Below, in pieces: positions 9,855 through 21,800 of a stretch of 64,000 nucleotides of DNA. Position 1 is the first letter of the stretch. Each line of letters starts with the position of its first letter. Made by a program: the position numbers and the translations under genes. Below the pieces are notes generated by a model, which saw only the letters and a program-made list of their open reading frames with translations, ran no database searches and was not told the DNA's origin. The DNA lies in contig JBEWZL010000038.1 in assembly GCA_045837725.1 (NCBI GenBank), positions 62,001-126,000 on the forward strand, written 5' to 3'. Origin of the DNA: Vermamoeba vermiformis. Lineage: Eukaryota; Tubulinea; Echinamoebida.

Positions 9855-11998
9855 ATGTCGGTCATACTTGCTATTTTTGCCGCATTAGCTGCAATTGTTT
9901 CTTGGAGGTACAAACTGCATACGAACAAATACAAACACTTCAAGGGCGTTTCATTATTCGGCTTCTTGTTCCAACAAGGATCATCATAAGAGAATAGCAT
10001 CATCAGATAGCAAGTTCGGATGCATCGATACACCTGCATTCACAATGGTTCTTGCAACACATCCGGATTCGGCCAAAGTAAGACTACTGTAGTAAATGCT
10101 ATCCTCATTATATTATTAACGTATATATCTAGCATGTCTTATCGAATCCTGAAGAAGAAGAGGCGAAGAGGCGAACCGTCGGCGCGGGGGGGAACAGAGA
10201 GACTGCCATGTCGGCACACGGAGCCGGCCCGCCGGGGTTTCACCCCACACCGCCCATATTTTATTATATTGATTTAACGCGCGGAGCGAGCACGACCAGG
10301 CCCCCGCTTTGATTCTTGGATGCGGCTGATATTTGCGCGTGCTATTGTTGGTTTGGGGGGCTGTCTTTTGTTTTTTGGTTTTTTGGAGCTGTGGTTGTGT
10401 TGGCTAGAGCGGGGGGGGCGGGAGTTGGGAGGGCGAGAGGTGTCGTGGGATGTGGCGTATAAAGTTACCGAATCCTGAAACCTTCCCTAAAGCCTACAGA
10501 AACACTTTCAAGAATTCTGAAAAATTGTTTACGCAGAACATTTTGCTTACTAACGGCGAGCAGTGGAGGTATGCTTTGACATATCGCGGATCTCATGTGG
10601 TACTAATACAAGTTATTAGACAATATCGTAACGTTTTATCGCCACCATTCCATTTTGACGCGGTAAAACAATGGATCCCGCACTTCCATCAACTCACTCT
10701 CGAACTCATGCAACACTGGACACCTCTTGTCGACAAGAACGAATCAATTGATGTTGTACGATGGATGCCGCTGTTTACTCTCGATGTGCTTGGTTTGACA
10801 GTTCTGAGTCGCTCGTTCAATGCGATGAAAGGAGCTGAAGACAAGGACCTCGCTGCGATCAATGAAATCTTTGCAGGCATGAACAAGCCATCCACGATGA
10901 TTTTAGGCAGCGTAAGTGACACTCTCATGTACGAAATTGCGTGACTAACATTAATACATCATTCACGTTAGTTGGAACTCAAGACCGGAGTGACCGTTTT
11001 GCCCGAACTGAATAAAGCAGTGGATCACATCGAGTCATTCCTCAACGAAATTATTAACGTACGTATTAGTAGATTCCATATCATTGATTATCTGCGACTA
11101 ACGGTACTTGTCAAGGCACGAAAAACAGCGAAGAAACAAGAAAGTCAATTCGACTTGATCGATGTCATGTTGAGCGCTCATGATCCCACTTGGAGCCAAA
11201 GAGAGGTCCGTAGAATGATAGTAATAACGTTAGTAATGGCTAACACTCTTCTCAAGTTGATCTCCAATGCGTTCATTTTGTTCGTGGCAGGTCACGAAAC
11301 CACAGCTACAGCGCTGACTTGGTTGTTCTATCACTTGGCAACCAACAAACACGTGCAAGATAAAGTCATCGGAGAAGTACAACGAGTGTTGAACGGCAAG
11401 CCAATCACTCAAGACACGATCAAAGAACTGACCTACATGAACAACGTGATCAAAGAGAACTTGCGCATGCAACCACCAGTGCTCATGATGGCCACAAGAG
11501 TCGCTGAAAACGACGAAGAGTTCGAAGGCAATGTCATTCCACAAGGTGTAAGTACTTAGTGAATCGTGATCATTATTGATGACTGACACGTGACCTTTTG
11601 ATGAAGACACGTGTTGGTGTGAACATCTACGCCATTCATCACTCACCCCAAGTGTGGGAAAATCCTGAAGAGTTCAATCCTGATCGATTCAACAAGCCTA
11701 CAGTGCCCTTCAGCTATCTTCCGTTCTCACTCAAGTCACGCGCTTGGTACGTTCTCTTTCATGCAAATCTGGAACACGTTCTATCCGTATGAAAAATCTG
11801 GGTTGATCTTATACCATTGTTCTAATACACTCTTGTAGCCTTGGCAATCAATTCTCGTTGGTGGAACAAGCAGTGTTTTTTGCAACGTTCTTGCAGCACT
11901 TCAAAGTCGATTCCATTCGGGCGTTCAAACCAAAAAGCGGTGGAAATCCAATGTTCAATCAAGCCAAAGAACTTAAAGTTGCTCTAGAAAAGCATTGA
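9855..11998 (+). CDS. Cytochrome P450 (second paralogue), interrupted
   Basis: Same eight-exon plan as its neighbours: exon 1 at 9855-10077, exon 2 at 10133-10568, then 10620-10911, 10972-11058, 11116-11205, 11257-11547, 11607-11746 and 11839-11998. AGHETT, EFNPDRF and FSLKSRACLG are all present. Two defects set it apart. Exon 1 has one base more than the third paralogue near 9972 (TTCCAACAAGG against TTCCAAAAGG), which shifts the frame. Exon 2 carries a 311-bp GC-rich insertion flanked by a 15-bp duplication; removing 326 bp restores exactly the 110-nt exon of the third copy. Exons 5-7 use less usual AAG acceptors. As assembled the gene cannot make full-length P450; it is either a pseudogene or misassembled. 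Confidence 0.8.
10154..10464. other. GC-rich insertion in P450 exon 2 (mobile insert or assembly artefact)
   Basis: About 311 bp of sequence unlike the rest of the window: strongly GC-rich in the first half, then G/T-rich with long G and T runs. It splits exon 2 of the second P450 and is flanked by a 15-bp near-perfect duplication of exon sequence (TTATCGAATCCTGAA at 10139-10153 and TTACCGAATCCTGAA at 10465-10479). No open frame, terminal inverted repeat or poly(A) tail is seen. The duplication fits a target-site duplication. The base composition, with decaying G/T-rich sequence, also fits a low-quality read tail joined during assembly. Confidence 0.5.
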
Positions 11999-12086
11999 TC
12001 CGGGTAGAAAAAACTTCGATATTTCCGTCTAGTGACAAAACCATGTTAATTGAAATGCTTTGCATAGGTTTATTTCTATATGCAAT

Positions 12087-13751
12087 CTATTGTTTGTAAA
12101 CAATGAAAGGAAGTTGTTCTTTGATCGTGCGAATAGTCACATCCGCCTCTACGTATATCAGTTTACATAGCTGCGTCACCAATTTGAGCTCTTCAATATC
12201 TCCCGAAGATATTTCTTTCATCCAAAGTCTACGGAGATTGGCCAACACCTTCAAACTATTACCGATACCTAAGAATTGAATTTGTAAGCGAAACAGATCC
12301 AAAAATTCGACTTATTAAAAATCTTATAGATTCAAGAATACGATAATTAATATGGACCATACCATTTGGAAGATGGTTGCGCACATGTAGAGTTTTTAAA
12401 TTCGTCAATCGGCTGATCTGCAACATGTTGGATGTGTCTGTGTCCTCAGCCCAATATACGCGCAAATCCTCAAGACTATCAATAGTGAATACTTCTAATG
12501 GCACAACGCCATAGCAATCGGTCAAATCTAAGAGCTTTAATTGTGGGAACCGCATCCACGCATCTGCCTCGAAGTTCTTCAGTTGCAACGAAGTTAAGTG
12601 CTTAAAATTTTCAAACGTTCCTGGCGTACAAAATGTCGAAGTGAACTGCAATTCTCGAAGATTGGTCAAATTAGAGAATTTTTCCGTTGACATTAACTTT
12701 TCTTCAGTGTCAATTTCAAGTCGTGTCAATTGTGTCATTTCGTTCAATGCTTCAAATTCTTCGTTTGCTATGCTAGGCCGATCGTCTATGAGGGTCTTTA
12801 ATTTGGGTAACATTTTGATAATCTTCCAGCTAATACTGGTGTCTAATCCACCAATATTGATTTTTACCAAATTTGTCAATTGCGATATCTTATTGGCTGA
12901 GTCCAATGTAATAAGAGTCCAGCTCATATCGATTGCTGTCAAATTGTCTAGTTCCAAAAGTTGATGGAATATTTCGTCTTTTGTGCTTACTGGCAATGAA
13001 ATTGATCGAAGCTGCGTTAAATAATTGTATCCAGTTCCTAAATAAAAGATAAAAATTTTAAATTTCCGTTCATTTTTGTTAAAAAATATTGAGGTTATTT
13101 TTTTACCTTTATCTCTTGTAAGCAACTCAAGCTTCGTTAATTTCTGATGGTTTTTGAATAATACTCTGATAGTTTGTATCTTCAGGAAGTGATGTGCGTA
13201 GTCGTTCCAGCCACGTCATTTTTTGAACGATTTCGCTGACGCGTTGACGAAAAGTTGGCAAATTAAGTTCTTTTCTCCTAACACTCTGTGTGTAAGCGAA
13301 TACTTGAACAAATCTAATCCCCAGTTTCTTCAAATTATGCAATGTTGTTAATATTGTTAATCGTTCTCCTATCCAATCCAATTCTTCGTTGCTTGGCAAA
13401 TCCGTGTTGCCGATGGATAATTCGCGTAGTTGGCGCAGATCACGAGAAAGAATATTTTTGTTGACTCCAAATGGCTTTTTGACGTATTCTGTACGCACTC
13501 TTCGATCTTTCACTTCGAACGCGAGTTCTTGAATTCGCCTGCATGTCGCGCCAAATCTGCGAAAAATTGATTAAAAAATCTACATAATTATACAATTAAT
13601 TTTGCATATAAATATATCTATATCATCAATATAGGTATTTGATTTTATAGTCACTTAAATAAATGCTTAATTACCGAAGTAAGTCCTCGATCCGTGTCAC
13701 GTAGCTCCAAACTTCCAACAAAAGGTCTCTAGGTAAATCTAATATATTCAT
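12087..13751 (-). CDS. F-box / leucine-rich-repeat protein
   Basis: Four exons (13751-13675, 13556-13107, 13037-12363, 12310-12087) encode about 475 aa. The N-terminus is a good F-box (ILDLPRDLLLEVWSYV ... DLLRFGATCRRIQEL) and the rest is a run of irregular LRRs. F-box/LRR proteins are substrate-recognition subunits of SCF ubiquitin ligases; the target is unknown. Introns are 118, 69 and 52 bp. Exon 2 has one base too many: the frame ends at a TGA near 13127, while the frame one base on (IRVLFKNHQKLTKLELL) gives a natural LRR and matches the next exon in phase, so the excess base probably lies near 13155-13165, around ACAAACT. The gene sits head-to-tail inside the P450 cluster on the opposite strand. 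Confidence 0.75.
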
Positions 13752-14333
13752 TCTTAAATTAAATCGTCAAAATATATTATTTTTGGATTTTGTTTGTTGT
13801 TCACTCGAAAAATAATTTGGATTATGATTATCAACTCAAAATTAGGAGAAACACAGTTGCTCGCAAACTAAACGAGTAATATAATTAACAACGTGATTAA
13901 ATTTATATATATAAATATATATAAATATGCAGGTACATCGTTTGTAATATCATGCAAGTGCGAGTTCGAGTGATCCGATCTTACTAAATACACCGCAGTC
14001 GGCATTTGCAATGTTAAATTATTGTTAACCATAAATATTAGAATATTTTTTGCGGTTTATTTACAGAATTACTGCAATTCGATTAAAATTCATGCCCGAT
14101 CAAATCTGGCAAAATTGCGGTTACCCGGGATTAATCAATTTACCGACAAATTTCGTGTGAATGGGTGCAATATAAGACATGCAGACCGTAATTACAAAAT
14201 CACGAGTATCACGGACAACGAGTGTACGGGAAAGTCCAAAATTCCCTTCCGCGCTACACACCATAAATACTGAGCCGAGATTAGTAGCTCAAATCAACTT
14301 TAATTTATACCCAACATCCATAAAATAACAGCG
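13752..14333. other. Intergenic region upstream of third P450
   Basis: About 580 bp between the start of the minus-strand F-box gene and the third P450. It includes an AT-only stretch around 13900-13930 (TATATATAAATATATATAAATA). It should contain two divergent promoters. No convincing gene is seen. Confidence 0.45.
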
Positions 14334-16127
14334 ATGATACTCGAAATAATTTTATTGACGATTGTTGCGTTCTCGATCTGGCGGTACAAACAACACGCGG
14401 ACAAATACAAACACTTCAAGGGCGTTTCATTGTTCGGCTTCTTGTTCCAAAAGGATCATCATAAGAGAATAGCATCGTCAGATAGCAAGTTCGGATGCAT
14501 CGATACACCTGCATTCACAATGGTTCTTGCAACACATCCGGATTCGGCCAAGGTCAGTACACGAATAAAACTGATTCTTATCGCTCAGAACTAACTTTAT
14601 ATAATCAATAGTATGTATTATCAAACCCAGAAGTGTTTCCTAAAGCCGCGAGAAACACGTTCCAAAATTCCGAAAAGATTTTCAATCACAACATTTTGAT
14701 CACCAACGGCGAGCAATGGAGGTACGAAATAAATTAAATAGGACTATAATGATACTAACCTATCGTTATTAGACAATATCGCAATACTTTATCGCCACCG
14801 TTCCATTTTGACGCAGTGAAACAATGGATCCCTCACTTCCATCAACTCACTCTCGAACTCATGCAACACTGGACACCTCTTGTCGACAAGAACGAATCAA
14901 TCGATGTTGTACGATGGATGCCGCTGTTCACTCTCGATGTGCTTGGTTTGACCGTTCTGAGTCGCTCGTTCAATGCGATGAAAGGAGCTGAAGACAAGGA
15001 CCTTGCTGCGATCAACACGTTACTGACTGGCATGACAAGACCTTCAACAATGATTTTAGGAGGCGTAAGTGATACTATTATATCATTTAAAGCTGTATAT
15101 ACTAACTGACGTGCAATTCTAGCTCGAGAGAAAGACTGGGTTAAACCTCGTTCCCAAGCTGAATGCTGCAGTTGACGAGATTGAGACTTTCCTCCGCGAT
15201 ATCATTAACGTATGTGACGTACCTATATTAGTAGTACCTGCCAAGCCTAACTTATTTGTTTAGTCTCGTAAAGCTGAGAAGCACGCCGACGGTCAATTCG
15301 ACTTGATCGATGTCATGTTGAGCGCTCACGATCCGAACTGGAGCCAACAAGAGGTACGTGCTAACGATATCAATGTCGAGTCATAGTCAATCGCTAACAT
15401 ATAAGCACTATAGCTCGTCTCAAACGCGTTCATCATGTTCGTGGCAGGTCACGAAACCACCTCCACAGCCTTGACTTGGTTGTTGTATCACTTGGCAACC
15501 AACAAACACATTCAAGACAAAGTCGCAGAAGAAGTGCATCGAGTATTGAACGGCAAGCCAATCACCCAAGACACGATCAAAGAACTGAGCTACATGAACA
15601 ACGTGATCAAAGAGAACTTGCGCATGCAACCACCAGTGCTCATGATGGCCACAAGAGTCGCTGAAAACGACGAGGAGTTTGAAGGCAATGTCATTCCACA
15701 AGGTGTAAGTAGTTGTTAATTGTAACGTAAGAGTGACCTCATTTGACTGACACGTGACACTTTTGCAGACTCGTGTTGGTGTGAACATCTACGCCATTCA
15801 TCACTCACCACAAGTGTGGGACAATCCTGAAGAGTTCAATCCTGATCGATTCAACAAATCCACAGTGCCTTTTGGATATCTTCCTTTCTCACTCAAGTCA
15901 CGTGCTTGGTACGTTCCCAAGCGGATCTAAATCGTTGACGTAACTAACTTTTGCTTTTTCTTTATAGTCTCGGCAATCAATTCTCGTTGGTGGAACAAGC
16001 AGTGTTCTTTGCAACGTTCTTGCAACACTTCAAAGTCGACTCGTTGCGCGCGTTCCAACCGCCAACTGGTGCCAATCCAATGCTCAATCAAGTTAAAGAA
16101 GTTAAAGTAGCCCTTGTAAAGCATTAA
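14334..16127 (+). CDS. Cytochrome P450 (third paralogue)
   Basis: Eight in-phase exons (14334-14552, 14612-14721, 14773-15064, 15123-15209, 15264-15353, 15414-15704, 15769-15908, 15968-16127) give 462 aa. It has an N-terminal membrane anchor, AGHETT in the I helix, EFNPDRF, and the heme loop FSLKSRACLG with the cysteine codon split by the last intron. It is much closer to the second copy than to the first: the second half of exon 1 is nearly identical between copies two and three, suggesting recent duplication or gene conversion. It is an ER-type monooxygenase with unknown substrate. This intact copy is the best reference for interpreting the damaged second copy. Confidence 0.92.
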
Positions 16128-16152
16128 AATTTTGAAAGGAAATCGTGTTTGT

Positions 16153-18502
16153 TTATTGCAAGTCATTTTTTGTAGTTAAAGATTCGCTTGACGACGAAGA
16201 GTCTCGTTCATTTAACGACTTGTTTTGAACGGTTTCATCGACTTGCAATTCTTTCAACAACTCTTCTTCATCTTCTTTATCAACTTGACGGCGTACGAGC
16301 TTCGAATATACACCGCCTGCAGCCTAAATCGTCACGTTAGTTCTCGTGAAAATCATCGAGTATCAACGAGAATGTACGTACCAACAACGAGGAGTGCGTG
16401 CCGCTCTCAATTAAGGTTCCTTTGGCAATGACATTGATGACGTCAGCATTCTTGATCGTAGTCAAACGATGTGCAATGACGATGGTAGTTCGACCAATCA
16501 TGAGCTTGTCGAGCGCGTCTTGCACGAGCCCTTCAGACTCCAAGTCAAGTGCTGAAGTTGCTTCATCCAAGAGCAGTATCTTCGGGTTCTTAAGAATAGC
16601 CCTAGCAATGGCAATGCGCTGCTTCTGACCGCCGCTCAATTGCGCACCTTTCTCGCCAACGTCCGTGTCATAGCCTTTGTCCAAATCATTCACAATGAAG
16701 TTATGCGCATTGGCCATCTTTGCAGCTTCGATCACTTCTTCATCCGTGGCATTGACTTTGCCGTAGCGAATGTTTTCGGCGACAGTACCGCCGAATAGAA
16801 TCGGTTCTTGGCTCACGAGACCAATTTGACTGCGGAGCCAGCGCAAATCAAACTCTTTTAAGTCCACGCCGTCAATGGTTATGCTAGCCATCTATGGGGT
16901 CGTAGAATCTTTCAAGAAGCTGAACTGTTGTGCTCTTGCCACCGCCGCTGGGACCAACAAGCGCCACAGTTTGTCCGGGCTGAACTTCAAGCGAGAGACC
17001 TTTCAGCACGAGCGCTTCTTTGCGTGAAGGATAATGAAATTTCACGCTGTGGAATTTAATGACACCTGTCAAGTCATCAAGTTTGCGACCAGTTCCCTGG
17101 TTGATGTTAACTGCAGGTTTCCTAATGAGGCAAAAGTTAGAATGGAGGTCTCGGAGTTTTTCGAAAATTCTCCGAACCTGTTAATAATTGCAAAGACACC
17201 GACGGCTAGACCTTGAGCTTTGGCTACATCAGGCGTCAATTGCGAGGCCATGCCAATGCCCATGGCTCCAATCGTAATGGCGAAGAATACAGTCAACATA
17301 TCTCCCGCTAACATCTCGCCAGATTGCACTAATGTGCCGCCATACCAAAATCCAAGCGCGTATATGCCGAACATAAATGACAGGCCAAAGCCAGCGGAAG
17401 CTCCAGATAGATGACTCCTTTTGGCACTCAGACGGTAGATCTCGTTCAAAACTTCTGAGAATTTTTCAAGCAATGCGTTTTCAGCGACGAAAGAGTACAC
17501 GGTGCGAATGCCAGTTATGCTTTCTTGCACTAACTGCGTCGCCTTGCCAGTGTACTTTTGAGAGGCTTTTGCGCTTTGCATGAAGAACCGCAGTTGCATT
17601 GCGCCGGATGCGATAATGACGGGACTCGTGGCAAGCATAACTAGCGTCATTTTCCAGCCAGAAATAAATGCAATTATCATTCCGACTGCAAATTGAACCA
17701 GGTAATTGATTGCCTAAAAAGGAAAGTGTCAACAACAAACCAAACAACGTCAAAAGTTCCAAAAAATGCTCCCGTTTGACTTCGATACGATTTCTTATGA
17801 TATTGTATGTGAATTAACTGCAATAGTACTTACAAGGCCTAGTTTGTCGGACACTCCCGCAGCGATCGTGTCAACATCGGCCGAGATCTTGTTTGTTATG
17901 TCACCCGTCTTGGTTTGGTCGTAGTAACCAATCTCTTGCTTGAGAAGCGATTCAAGCACGGTTTTTTTCATCTTGCGGGCCACTCGCTCTCCATACAAGG
18001 TACTAAAGAAAAAATTCAGGTTAGATTTCAGATCGACAGTAAGTGTACGCGAAATCGGTCTGAAATACTTACAAAGTGAGTGTCCTTAAAAATGTTACTA
18101 CGAAGGAACCGACAGCTATTACTAGAAACATTAAGGACATGAAAGTAATGCCTTGGTTCAGTTCATCGCCAGTTTTGGTGAATAGCTGATTGAACAGGCC
18201 ACCGAAAACTAATGAGAAGAGCGGATAGATGGACCCACTCATAATGGCGAATATAAATCCTTAAATTAAAAGTCGATGAGAACCATTGACTGCATCTAGT
18301 ATGGTCATACTGACATTAGCTTACCCAGAGCTACCAACCATTGCGAATCTTTATCATATCGCAACAAGGTTGAGTAAGGGATTGAAGGGGCTTCTTTGTT
18401 TTTCTTTCCACGGCAAGTGCCTCGTGGTCGTTTTTTAGATTTGTTTGTCGGATCGACTTGAATAACGGTGTCAGATCCAACCGTCTTGTCTTCTTGCTCC
18501 AT
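16153..18502 (-). CDS. ABC transporter, ABCB half-transporter (TMD-NBD)
   Basis: Six exons (18502-18325, 18259-18073, 18002-17834, 17713-17178, 17121-16382, 16323-16153) encode about 660 aa: a basic cytosolic N-terminus, one ABC type-1 exporter membrane domain (for example [14 protein letters not shown]) and one nucleotide-binding domain. The NBD shows Walker [11 protein letters not shown]-loop GLVSQEP, signature LSGGQKQR, Walker [13 protein letters not shown] and switch histidine IAHRLTT. Half-transporters dimerise to export peptides, lipids or drugs; the substrate cannot be read. A Lys/Glu/Ser-rich tail follows. In the NBD the frame slips +1 at about 16886-16891: YDPIDG ends at TAG and the NBD resumes at once as SITIDGVDL. 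The conserved domain places the excess base within a few nucleotides of that stop. Confidence 0.88.
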
Positions 18503-18833
18503 ATGTGGTGCTCTTAATCAAGCTATTTAATCACATTGCGCCGATTTAAATCGTCATCACTGAGAAATTTCCACGGTAAATACGTCCCATTTCCTATTTT
18601 AGGCAAAATCACGTGGTAGAAACTATCTTGGTCGCTCCATTCCTTAGCATTTTCTCAGGTTTTGATTTCCTAGATGGATCAGATATTTCGATTGCAAAAG
18701 CACAAAACTGCGTTTTTTCGATTGACAGATCAACCGAATCCAAAACTCAACGTGAAGTAACTGCCAATAGTAAGGTTCATGGCTAATTCGAAGCATTAGA
18801 AACGGTTTTTATTTGATTGGAGTACGCGTACCT
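18503..18833. other. Spacer between ABC transporter and kexin-like gene
   Basis: About 330 bp between two minus-strand genes, holding the 5' flank of the ABC gene and the 3' flank of the protease gene. No further feature is recognised. Confidence 0.4.
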
Positions 18834-21800
18834 CTACATCCGCAGATACATAGGCTCATCTCTGCTGCTATTTCGCAGCCTTCTCTTTTTGATTTGGATC
18901 CAAACAACAAGACTGACTACACCAACCACAATCAGACTCGATATGATGATGAGTGCAATTGCCCAGGATGGCAATCTCTTTTTTGGCTGAGGACCTGAAT
19001 CCGACGCTGGAGCTCCAGCGTCCAATTGCTTCCATATAGCGCTGCTTAGTACTTGTACTCGAATCTCTTGGATGGTCGAGTAAGTCACCGCCAGGTCACT
19101 TGAAGGCAGCACAACTTGAGCAATGTCGAACACTTGGATCGGAGTTGACAATGTAGCGAGAGTGGCCTCGTTAGACATAGCAAAGGCACCACTATTATCG
19201 CGCATATATATTTGGACTAGTATATTGGTGCTTGTTGCCACCACGAGTGAAAGTGCGTCGGATCCGGTGTTGTATAGCACGTCCAAATTGACCACTGAGC
19301 TCGCAATAGGCACGTCCATTGCATCCATCAAACTCATGTCGTAGTTGTAGCGGGCAAGCGCAACACGATTATCATATCTAAAAGCCAATATGACCTCTCT
19401 GGGCGTAGCTACAGCCGTCATAATAGACCGGCTTGCAAGTGTTGCGTAAGTTGATACTGACGTGCTATTCGCAACAAATCCTCGTTGAGAGCCTTGATCA
19501 TTCCACGTGCCAAACATGTAGCCACGACCAATAGTGAAAAGGCTCACTTGAGATGAAACTCCGAGGTTGATCTGTCGCGTGGATCTGATGGATCCATCAC
19601 GTCGATAAACGATTTGACTGCACTCAGTGTCATCGCCAATGCTCGTCACATTAGATAGCGTGTAGTTGCTTGATGAAGACACGCAAACTGGTGTCACATT
19701 ACGCGATCCAAAGTCAACTTCAAAGACTGAAATGTTCGTCATTCGAGTCACGGCATCAATGAAGCTAATTGCAAATGTGTTTGCATCAATTGTCGCCACA
19801 CTTAAAAAATTTCCATTAACATTGTTGACAGCTAGCGTGGTCAGCGGTGTCAGCGGAATGAAATTTCTGTTTTGAACTTCGGCGACAACGCTGCGAACTC
19901 ATCAGTTCCTACTCAAGTACTATACTACAGTGCGTACGTACCTAACAGAACCATTTTGATTGCTAATGTAGGCCACAACGTGATCACCTCCAGCGAATAC
20001 AGAGACAGTCGGATGATCAGAGTCCGCAGGGTTGAGGTGATTTGCGCCGGTCTGAGTGAGCCCACTTCGATCGAAAACTTCACCGTACAATCCGTGGTCG
20101 TCTAAACTCAACATGTTGAGATACATAATCGCGCTAAAAGAAGTGTAATTTACCTCGCCAGTACACGCCCAACGCATCAGGCTCGTGGTGCGCAATGGAC
20201 AGTTCTTGGAATCCTTCGCCTTGTTGAATGGTGAAGGTCGATAGTTGTTCCGCGTTTGACACTTGCGGAATAATTTGACTCGATGCAGTGTCACCCCAAA
20301 CAGTCAATTGTGCCTCCCAAAACGCATGGGCCGTGGCATTTAATCGCACAAATCTTTGGTCCACGGTCGCGACCACTTGCCACGTGCCACTACCAACATT
20401 GTAAGTCACATATACAAAGCGAAATTTCACCTTGCTTACCCTGGATTCTCGCCCAAGAAGCCGTTAACAGCAGTCCAGTATCGATTGTAATTATCACCAA
20501 AGTCTCTTCGTGCTGGAAACACGACGTGTCTGACACCACTCGGCGACATCAAATCTATTCTTAGCGCGCCACGTGGACTGATTGCTAGCGTGATGTCAAG
20601 CTGGACACTTTCAACTTTGTTAATCAGACCGTGCGGCACTTCAATGCTAAAGAAATTTGGATTGTTTGTGTTGAGCAGAACAGGCTGTCGAAGATTGGTT
20701 CTAAAAGTTCTGACTTGAAGTGGTGCTAATAACTGCCAGGTTGAGGCTAACTCGACTGCTCTGCCGACATTAAGCTGTCCAAAGCCATAGAACCAATTAA
20801 ACCACACTCCCGCGCCATTTCTCACCCAGTTAACATGCCGCGTGTCAATTCTGTCCGTTGAATACGCTAAAATCAATTTGACATCACGCCAAGTCAACGA
20901 TGGAAACGCCTAAAAAATGTCAAAAATTAGATAAATTACGAAAATTAGGCATTAATTTACCGATCGGAGAATCGCTGCTGCTCCGGACACCATTGGCGTG
21001 GCCTGACAAAAATTTGTTAGTTGGTGCAAAGAGGGGATGTTGTGAGACATACCCAAGAGGTGCCAACACCAAAATCGCCGCAAGTCTGCTCTCCCGCACT
21101 TATAGCCGACGCCCACGTGGTATTGCTGTCAAAGTCACCGGCTGGCGCGACCATCCAAATCGAGGAACCTGCGTGACACCTGTCAACTAACATCGATGAC
21201 AGTTTGACGTTTAAATACGCACCTCCGTTAGAATATCTTGCTACTCTTCCGTCAATCGTTGAGGCACCAACACTAATGACACGTGGTGTGCCAGCATAAC
21301 GTGCATAATTGGCACTGGCTCCGAACCAGCCGTCGTTGCCTGACGCGAACACAAAAACAGTGTTATCGCGGTCTTGTGCTGTTTCCAATGCCTCGGTCAT
21401 GATAGGTGGCAATGGCGGCTGTAGCGAACAAAACTCTGCAAAGCAAGTTGGCGCACCATAGGAGTTTGATGACACCTGTCAAAAAAAGTGTCAAAATAAA
21501 GGTCTCCCGAAGTATTGCAACTAATCAAGCATAACTAAGTTGTTGTTCTCTATATAATGACTTACTGGAAATCCACCGGTCCAAGCCTCTGCTTGATCCA
21601 ATTCAGTGAACCGCCGAGTTGGATTACCTATAAAAGGAAATGCTGCAATCGTCGCTGAAAATGCAACACCAACTCCGCAATAATCATTTGCCTAATGAAT
21701 TATGACATTTAGAACGATAAATACAAATTTTTGTAGCTACTACCTCAGCGGCAATAATATTCGAGCAAACTGTCGCGTGACTCTCACCGGATGATTCTGT

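Noticed and set aside
13898-13930. TA-rich tract upstream of the third P450 as an origin or telomere-like repeat
   Set aside because: It is a short AT-only run of a kind common in this genome's spacers, with no repeat unit that recurs.
14022-14273. Plus-strand open frame of 83 codons before the third P450
   Set aside because: No ATG at its start, no recognisable sequence, and it lies in AT-rich promoter DNA.
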